A stretch of 64,000 bases of DNA from Pollenia angustigena (taxonomy: Eukaryota > Arthropoda > Insecta > Diptera > Polleniidae): contig OV884058.1 of NCBI GenBank assembly GCA_930367215.1, positions 203,626,208 to 203,690,207 of the forward strand, read 5' to 3'. This document shows positions 55,686-64,000 of this stretch, piece after piece; position 1 is the stretch's first letter, and every line of letters begins with the position of its first letter. Both the position numbers and the translations under genes were made by a program. The notes under the pieces were generated by a model. It saw only the letters and a list, made by a program, of their open reading frames with translations. It was not told the DNA's origin and searched no databases.

Positions 55686-58250
55686 ATGTTTTTGTATACC
55701 GTTTTGTAATTCCTATAATTTGTTTTCCTATTATTTCCCTTCTATATTTAATATTTATACACTTCCATACATCCTTAAATATACATTCTGTTTTAAGCAT
55801 TTCTACTATACATATATAAAAATTTTTTTCTTATACTAACATTCTATATTTAATCTTAGTATTATGATCTTACTCTTGATTTTAATCTTAGTCTTAGTGT
55901 TGATCTTAGTAGTAGTCTTTTGATCTTGGTTTTATAGTTTCGGATTTCGATCTTGTTTTTTTTTGTTTATAGACTTGCAACATTACTCTTGTATTACTCT
56001 TGCGTGCTGCTTTGTTTACGTTTTCTTAGACTGAATACATATATGGAAATTTAAAATTTCTTTACTTACATATAAAATATCTATCTACTGTTATACGAAT
56101 GCGTTGAACTTAGTGTTTTCAATTGAAATATTAAACTTCGATTTTAAACAGACATATGCATCTTTTATTTTATATAGGAAATTAATACTCGGTACTAGCG
56201 ACAACCTCGAAGCTTGCACCGACCCCAGTTTTCATAACGTGCAAGAATCGAGTTTCTACTAACTTCATTCTCATCAAACTAATCACACAAGGCGATTTTA
56301 AGAAAATCCATACTAATCCTTTCCATTTTATCAAATCTATCCATTATATTATTATTTTAATTTTAACAATTCTTATAAATTCAATTCAGTTCTCACATAA
56401 TTTAATTCATTCTATATACAACCTTAACCAGTAACTCATATTTATATATACAGTTTTTTCAAACCACTTTTAAAAACATATTTTGATTTTTACTTGTCTA
56501 CTATATTAAAAAATAATCTATAAACTTAAATGAAAATTTAGGTTTATATTAAGTAATTTGATTATACGCGGAGATACGCTAATGGTTTTTCTACCTTAAA
56601 TTTATATATTGGATAGAAAGTTACATCTGAATGTAGTGTTTCGATAAGAATGTCTCTATATTACTTTAAATCAGGTTTCTTATAATACAAAATTTTTGAA
56701 TGAAATATTAACAATCCTAATGTTAATTTCAATATAATTTCATTTAAATCATATATACATACATATAAATATTAATTTGTTAGAATCAAACCATCAATTA
56801 CCATCATGATCTTATTAATGTCATATATTTTTTTTTCATTATTTTTATTATTCGTTAAAAACTGTATATTCTTATATATAGGAGATGCATATGATTTGGG
56901 ATTTCTCCTTCATTTTAAAATTGTTTGATTTTACAATTTTTATATTAGTTATTTCAGCCTCTTCATTATCATTATGATCATTATCATAATCATCATAATT
57001 AAGATCAGTTATATTCTTTGATCCTTAAAAACAACAATTCTATTATCTTATGTTTTTTTTCTAGTTTGCTACTCTATAATATTAGTTTAATGAAGAGTTT
57101 TTCTATAGCACGAAATGAATAGTTTAATAACCATATTATATGATTTATTTAATGTTTTTGCATACAGTTTTGTAATTCCTATAATTTGTTTTCCTTTTAT
57201 TTCCCCTTCTATACTTAATATTTATATACCTCCATACATCCTTAAATATACATTATGTTTTGAGCATTTCTTTACTATACATATATATAAATTTTTTCCT
57301 TTACTAACATTCCTATATTTAGTCTTAATCTTATGATCTTAGTCTTGATTTTAATTAATCTTAATCTTAGTGTTAATCTTGATAGTAGCCTTTTAGTCTT
57401 GGTTTTATAGTTTCGGATCTCAATCTTAGTTTTTGTATAGACATCTCATTTACAAACCTATAACTTCAATCTAATCAAACCTATCACACAAGACGATTGT
57501 CCTTTGTTTTTCAAGAAAATCCATACTAATCCTTTCAATTTTATCAACTCTATCCATTATATTATTATTTTAATTTTAACAAATCTTATAAATTCTATTC
57601 AGTTCTCACATAATTTTATTCATTGTATATACAATCCTTAACCATTATCTCATATTTATAGATACAGTTTTTCAATCCACTTTTAAAAACATAGTTTGAT
57701 TTTTACTTGTCTACTATATTAAAAAATAATCCATAAACTTAAATGAAAATTTAGGTTTATATTAAGTAATTTGATTAAACACTGAGATACGCTGATAGTT
57801 TTTCTACCTTAAATTTATATATTGAATAGAAAGTTACATCTGAATGTAGTGTTTCGGTAAGAATGTCTCTATATTACTTTAAATCAGGTTTCTTATAATA
57901 CAGAGTTTTTAAATGAAATATTAACAATCCTAATGCTAATTTCAATCTAATTTCATTTAAATCATATATATATATATATATATATATATTAATTTGTTAG
58001 AATCAAACCATCAATTACCATCATGATCTTATTAATGCCATATATTTTTTTTTTTTATTATTTTTATTATTCGTTAAAAACTTTATATTCTTATATGTAG
58101 GAGATACATATGATTTAGGATTTCTCCTTCATTTTAAACTTGTTTGATTTGAAAATTTTCATATTAGGTATTTCAACCTTTTCATTATTATTATACTCAT
58201 CATAATCATTATAATTGAGATTAGTTATATTCTTTTCTCATTAAAACCAA
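55650..58250. repeat. Direct duplication inside each palindrome arm (~1.46-kb offset)
   Basis: ATGAATAGTTCAATAACCAT at 55650 and ATGAATAGTTTAATAACCAT at 57114 start two diverged copies that stay in step through CAATTACCATCATGATCTT (56795 and 58012). Copy 1 has about 240 extra bp (55975-56235). A further diverged pair is 55190-55300 against 58980-59090. The mirror of this lies in the right arm. Confidence 0.75.
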
Positions 58251-59731
58251 CAATTCTATTATCATAATCATCAAAATTGAGTTTAAATATATTTTGTTTT
58301 TATTTTTTCGTTGAAACCAACAAATCATAATCATTATTATCAAAATCAGGTTTATATATGTTTTTTTTTTTTTTAGTCAAGATACTTTAACATCATCATA
58401 ATCAGAAATATTATTTTTACAAATGTTGATATTGTGATTTTAATTAAACTGGTTATAATCACCTAAGGTTGAAATGATAGAGATGTTATCCGTTTAATTC
58501 TGTTGACTAATTCACATTTATTAAGACATATAGATAATAACAGAATTGATAGAGGATTCATAATTGAATAACTTTGAATAAGAATTGAGCTTATAGTTGG
58601 ATGTAAGTACGATTTAAACAATAATAACCGACATCGAATAAGTGATTCATCATTTTATTTAATTGAAAACATACCACTTTACATCAAGATACCTTATTTT
58701 TAATCTGGTAGCATAAAGCAGTTACCTATTTTTGATCTGGTAACGTATAAACAGAGAGAATTAATATCAGATTTAAATAACAAACCAAATATAAGATAGA
58801 TTATATAATCCAACAACAACAACAACAACAATATATTCAACATGAATTGATTCGAAATAAAATACACACAATTCTTAAATACATTCAATTAGTTTGTCTT
58901 ATGATTATACTTTAGCTGAGAGAGATTCATACCATATACATATTTACACGTTATGCACTTACAACATAAAATTCAAAGTTTATTAACCATAATATATGGT
59001 TTTATATAATGTTTTAACAGCAATCATTAAAAATTTATATATAATATAAACTTATAGTTGACTGAACCATCAGAATATTGACTGATAATATCACAATAGA
59101 ATCATATTACACAAACAATATATAGAATATTATAAAGAGAAAGGTATAAACTCATATGTCTATAGGTAACAGTTAAGAATTTTACAATATATTGGTTTAA
59201 GATATGTTATTTCTAATTAAGAGTTTAGTTTGATGGTTCTTGGAAGTTTATTTTCAATATAAATACATACATACATATTTGCTGATTGATTCCTATTTGA
59301 TAATTTTTGATTTGATTGTTTTTTTTTCTTTTTACCTACAACACATTAATGAAATGGATATACATTAATGATGATGTTTTTTAACACTTTTAAATATTTG
59401 TTAAATATAGCTACATCAACTTCTTAATACATCGAATCAACTTACTGAGAATTAATTTTTAAATTAATATTTTGATATCCGTATACCCAGCTGATAGGCT
59501 GGTTGTGTATAGGTTTACATGATAATCACAAATTTCTTTAAAATTATAAAATTTCATTGAATTAACTCTCAAATTGCAACCATACCCATAAAGTATAGAT
59601 AGTACATCCCATATAAATTTATACTTTTACATTAAATTATTTAGTTTCACTATGTTCTCATCATGATTAATATAGAAAATCATATTTTCATATACCCACA
59701 CCACAAAAGTGAAGAGTATATTAGATATACG
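55686..59731 (+). repeat. Left arm of a giant palindrome (4046 bp)
   Basis: Every segment compared between 55686 and 59731 reads as the reverse complement of 59962-64000. Paired positions sum to about 119693 near the centre and 119686 at the window end. Differences found are lengths of simple runs only: (TA)n of 26 versus 20 bases, a T run of 12 versus 11, and one of 14 versus 16. The twin ORFs at 57115-57336/62351-62572 and 58700-58888/60805-60993 are mirror copies and not genes. The left edge may extend beyond 55686. Confidence 0.95.
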
Positions 59732-60002
59732 TTTCAGTTTTAAATGTAAGTTGAACTGATGAGTTTTGCGTTTGTGTTCTATAAATCACACAATAGACAG
59801 CTAGCTGTGCATGTAAACCTAAAAATCAAATTTTATTTTTTAGTTTTATATGAACAGTCCACCAACCAATCGGATTGGTTCATGTTTAAATTGTTTTAAA
59901 AAGTAATTCTAAGTAAATAAGTTGATTTAGTATATCAAAAGCTAACTAGGATTAGTATTAACGTATATCTAATATACTCTTCACTTTTGTGGTGTGGGTA
60001 TA
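59691..60002. repeat. Small 'TACCCACACCAC' element at the palindrome centre
   Basis: Inverted ends TATACCCACACC / GGTGTGGGTATA are of the same type as the repeat at 42931-43514 (TACCCTACACCAC / GTGGTGTGGGTA). The palindrome is symmetrical about this element. Confidence 0.55.
59732..59961. other. Palindrome loop, 230 bp
   Basis: The only unpaired part: from TTTCAGTTTTAAATG to AGGATTAGTATTAA. No ORF. Contains a local inverted CCAACCAATCGGATTGGTT. It is bordered by the inverted ends TATACCCACACCACAAAAGT (59691) and ACTTTTGTGGTGTGGGTATA (ends 60002). Confidence 0.9.
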
Positions 60003-63000
60003 TGAAAATATGATTTTCTATATTAATCATGATGAGAACATAGTGAAACTAAATAATTTAATGTAAAAGTATAAATTTATATGGGATGTACTATCTATAC
60101 TTTATGGGTATGGTTGCAATTTGAGAGTTAATTCAATGAAATTTTATAATTTTAAAGAAATTTGTGATTATCATGTAAACCTATACACAACCAGCCTATC
60201 AGCTGGGTATACGGATATCAAAATATTAATTTAAAAATTAATTCTCAGTAAGTTGATTCGATGTATTAAGAAGTTGATGTAGCTATATTTAACAAATATT
60301 TAAAAGTGTTAAAAAACATCATCATTAATGTATATCCATTTCATTAATGTGTTGTAGGTAAAAAGAAAAAAAAACAATCAAATCAAAAATTATCAAATAG
60401 GAATCAATCAGCAAATATGTATGTATGTATTTATATTGAAAATAAACTTCCAAGAACCATCAAACTAAACTCTTAATTAGAAATAACATATCTTAAACCA
60501 ATATATTGTAAAATTCTTAACTGTTACCTATAGACATATGAGTTTATACCTTTCTCTTTATAATATTCTATATATTGTTTGTGTAATATGATTCTATTGT
60601 GATATTATCAGTCAATATTCTGATGGTTCAGTCAACTATAAGTTTATATTATATATAAATTTTTAATGATTGCTGTTAAAACATTATATAAAACCATATA
60701 TTATGGTTAATAAACTTTGAATTTTATGTTGTAAGTGCATAACGTGTAAATATGTATATGGTATGAATCTCTCTCAGCTAAAGTATAATCATAAGACAAA
60801 CTAATTGAATGTATTTAAGAATTGTGTGTATTTTATTTCGAATCAATTCATGTTGAATATATTGTTGTTGTTGTTGTTGTTGGATTATATAATCTATCTT
60901 ATATTTGGTTTGTTATTTAAATCTGATATTAATTCTCTCTGTTTATACGTTACCAGATCAAAAATAGGTAACTGCTTTATGCTACCAGATTAAAAATAAG
61001 GTATCTTGATGTAAAGTGGTATGTTTTCAATTAAATAAAATGATGAATCACTTATTCGATGTCGGTTATTATTGTTTAAATCGTACTTACATCCAACTAT
61101 AAGCTCAATTCTTATTCAAAGTTATTCAATTATGAATCCTCTATCAATTCTGTTATTATCTATATGTCTTAATAAATGTGAATTAGTCAACAGAATTAAA
61201 CGGATAACATCTCTATCATTTCAACCTTAGGTGATTATAACCAGTTTAATTAAAATCACAATATCAACATTTGTAAAAATAATATTTCTGATTATGATGA
61301 TGTTAAAGTATCTTGACTAAAAAAAAAAAAAAACATATATAAACCTGATTTTGATAATAATGATTATGATTTGTTGGTTTCAACGAAAAAATAAAAACAA
61401 AATATATTTAAACTCAATTTTGATGATTATGATAATAGAATTGTTGGTTTTAATGAGAAAAGAATATAACTAATCTCAATTATGATGATTATGATGAGTA
61501 TAATAATAATGAAAAGGTTGAAATACCTAATATGAAAATTTTCAAATCAAACAAGTTTAAAATGAAGGAGAAATCCTAAATCATATGTATCTCCTACATA
61601 TAAGAATATAAAGTTTTTAACGAATAATAAAAATAATAAAAAAAAAAATATATGGCATTAATAAGATCATGATGGTAATTGATGGTTTGATTCTAACAAA
61701 TTAATATATATATATATATATATGATTTAAATGAAATTAGATTGAAATTAGCATTAGGATTGTTAATATTTCATTTAAAAACTCTGTATTATAAGAAACC
61801 TGATTTAAAGTAATATAGAGACATTCTTACCGAAACACTACATTCAGATGTAACTTTCTATTCAATATATAAATTTAAGGTAGAAAAACTATCAGCGTAT
61901 CTCAGTGTTTAATCAAATTACTTAATATAAACCTAAATTTTCATTTAAGTTTATGGATTATTTTTTAATATAGTAGACAAGTAAAAATCAAACTATGTTT
62001 TTAAAAGTGGATTGAAAAACTGTATCTATAAATATGAGATAATGGTTAAGGATTGTATATACAATGAATAAAATTATGTGAGAACTGAATAGAATTTATA
62101 AGATTTGTTAAAATTAAAATAATAATATAATGGATAGAGTTGATAAAATTGAAAGGATTAGTATGGATTTTCTTGAAAAACAAAGGACAATCGTCTTGTG
62201 TGATAGGTTTGATTAGATTGAAGTTATAGGTTTGTAAATGAGATGTCTATACAAAAACTAAGATTGAGATCCGAAACTATAAAACCAAGACTAAAAGGCT
62301 ACTATCAAGATTAACACTAAGATTAAGATTAATTAAAATCAAGACTAAGATCATAAGATTAAGACTAAATATAGGAATGTTAGTAAAGGAAAAAATTTAT
62401 ATATATGTATAGTAAAGAAATGCTCAAAACATAATGTATATTTAAGGATGTATGGAGGTATATAAATATTAAGTATAGAAGGGGAAATAAAAGGAAAACA
62501 AATTATAGGAATTACAAAACTGTATGCAAAAACATTAAATAAATCATATAATATGGTTATTAAACTATTCATTTCGTGCTATAGAAAAACTCTTCATTAA
62601 ACTAATATTATAGAGTAGCAAACTAGAAAAAAAACATAAGATAATAGAATTGTTGTTTTTAAGGATCAAAGAATATAACTGATCTTAATTATGATGATTA
62701 TGATAATGATCATAATGATAATGAAGAGGCTGAAATAACTAATATAAAAATTGTAAAATCAAACAATTTTAAAATGAAGGAGAAATCCCAAATCATATGC
62801 ATCTCCTATATATAAGAATATAAAGTTTTTAACGAATAATAAAAATAATGAAAAAAAATATATGACATTAATAAGATCATGATGGTAATTGATGGTTTGA
62901 TTCTAACAAATTAATATTTATATGTATGTATATATGATTTAAATGAAATTATATTGAAATTAACATTAGGATTGTTAATATTTCATTCAAAAATTTTGTA

Positions 63001-64000
63001 TTATAAGAAACCTGATTTAAAGTAATATAGAGACATTCTTATCGAAACACTACATTCAGATGTAACTTTCTATCCAATATATAAATTTAAGGTAGAAAAA
63101 CCATTAGCGTATCTCAGCGTATAATCAAATTACTTAATATAAACCTAAATTTTCATTTAAGTTTATAGATTATTTTTTAATATAGTAGACAAGTAAAAAT
63201 CAAAATATGTTTTTAAAAGTGGTTTGAAAAAACTGTATATATAAATATGAGTTACTGGTTAAGGTTGTATATAGAATGAATTAAATTATGTGAGAACTGA
63301 ATTGAATTTATAAGAATTGTTAAAATTAAAATAATAATATAATGGATAGATTTGATAAAATGGAAAGGATTAGTATGGATTTTCTTAAAATCGCCTTGTG
63401 TGATTAGTTTGATGAGAATGAAGTTAGTAGAAACTCGATTCTTGCACGTTATGAAAACTGGGGTCGGTGCAAGCTTCGAGGTTGTCGCTAGTACCGAGTA
63501 TTAATTTCCTATATAAAATAAAAGATGCATATGTCTGTTTAAAATCGAAGTTTAATATTTCAATTGAAAACACTAAGTTCAACGCATTCGTATAACAGTA
63601 GATAGATATTTTATATGTAAGTAAAGAAATTTTAAATTTCCATATATGTATTCAGTCTAAGAAAACGTAAACAAAGCAGCACGCAAGAGTAATACAAGAG
63701 TAATGTTGCAAGTCTATAAACAAAAAAAAACAAGATCGAAATCCGAAACTATAAAACCAAGATCAAAAGACTACTACTAAGATCAACACTAAGACTAAGA
63801 TTAAAATCAAGAGTAAGATCATAATACTAAGATTAAATATAGAATGTTAGTATAAGAAAAAAATTTTTATATATGTATAGTAGAAATGCTTAAAACAGAA
63901 TGTATATTTAAGGATGTATGGAAGTGTATAAATATTAAATATAGAAGGGAAATAATAGGAAAACAAATTATAGGAATTACAAAACGGTATACAAAAACAT
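59962..64000 (-). repeat. Right arm of the giant palindrome, cut by the window end
   Basis: Reverse complement of the left arm as described for it. It is still matching at the last base (ACAAAAACAT pairs with ATGTTTTTGT at 55686), so the true arm length is not visible here. Confidence 0.95.

Noticed and set aside
57115..57336. Paired ORFs in the palindrome as a duplicated gene family (with 62351-62572, and 58700-58888 with 60805-60993)
   Set aside because: They are mirror images created by the palindrome, AT-rich low-complexity hydrophobic translations without domains.

Overview
The window is about 75-80% A+T (by eye) and comes from a higher dipteran. The only two convincing host genes have fly-type introns, TATA/Inr-like starts and AATAAA signals. 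One is very close to Drosophila scarface. The unusually heavy and diverse transposon load suggests a large-genome calyptrate fly (blow fly, house fly or stable fly type); the species is inferred, not shown.

Layout. 1-5.3 kb: 3' piece of an R1-like LINE, a foldback element, a TIR element, a 'GACCCGGC' repeat and a hAT relic. 5.3-9.4 kb: a near full-length but broken R1-like LINE on the minus strand, split by a 201-bp MITE. 11.6-17 kb: a second member of that MITE family, an RTE-type LINE relic, a 107-bp hairpin MITE and a nested inverted-repeat complex. 18.2-20.4 kb: a 5'-truncated RNase H-bearing LINE with a 14-bp target duplication. 20.7-24.1 kb: SINE-like, RTE endonuclease, tandem-repeat and MITE sequence. 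25.7-30.8 kb: scarface-like gene, a secreted CLIP-domain serine protease homologue with the catalytic serine replaced, plus a large in-phase extra exon. 31.3-37.3 kb: mariner relic, a Transib element with CGACG target duplication, and a tandem-repeat element. 39.5-40.8 kb: a small secreted Ala-rich coiled-coil protein gene (DUF745-like). 41.3-49.4 kb: a possible gene remnant hit by a hAT MITE, a pogo-like element, and a hAT element with 8-bp target duplication that itself holds two later insertions. 51.4-52.6 kb: inverted second copy of the 36-37 kb repeat. 52.6-64 kb: extremely AT-rich repeats ending in a giant palindrome.

The two host genes both encode secreted proteins on the plus strand about 9 kb apart; nothing in the sequence ties their functions together. 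Everything else is mobile DNA or featureless AT-rich spacer. The most striking structure is the palindrome: two arms of at least 4.04 kb (55686-59731 and 59962-64000), nearly identical where compared, around a 230-bp loop whose edges are the inverted ends of a small repeat. It is either a very recent inverted duplication or a long-read/assembly fold-back artefact. No new multi-gene system was found. The best biological leads are the scarface extra exon, the palindrome, and several mobile-element families whose target duplications can be read directly.
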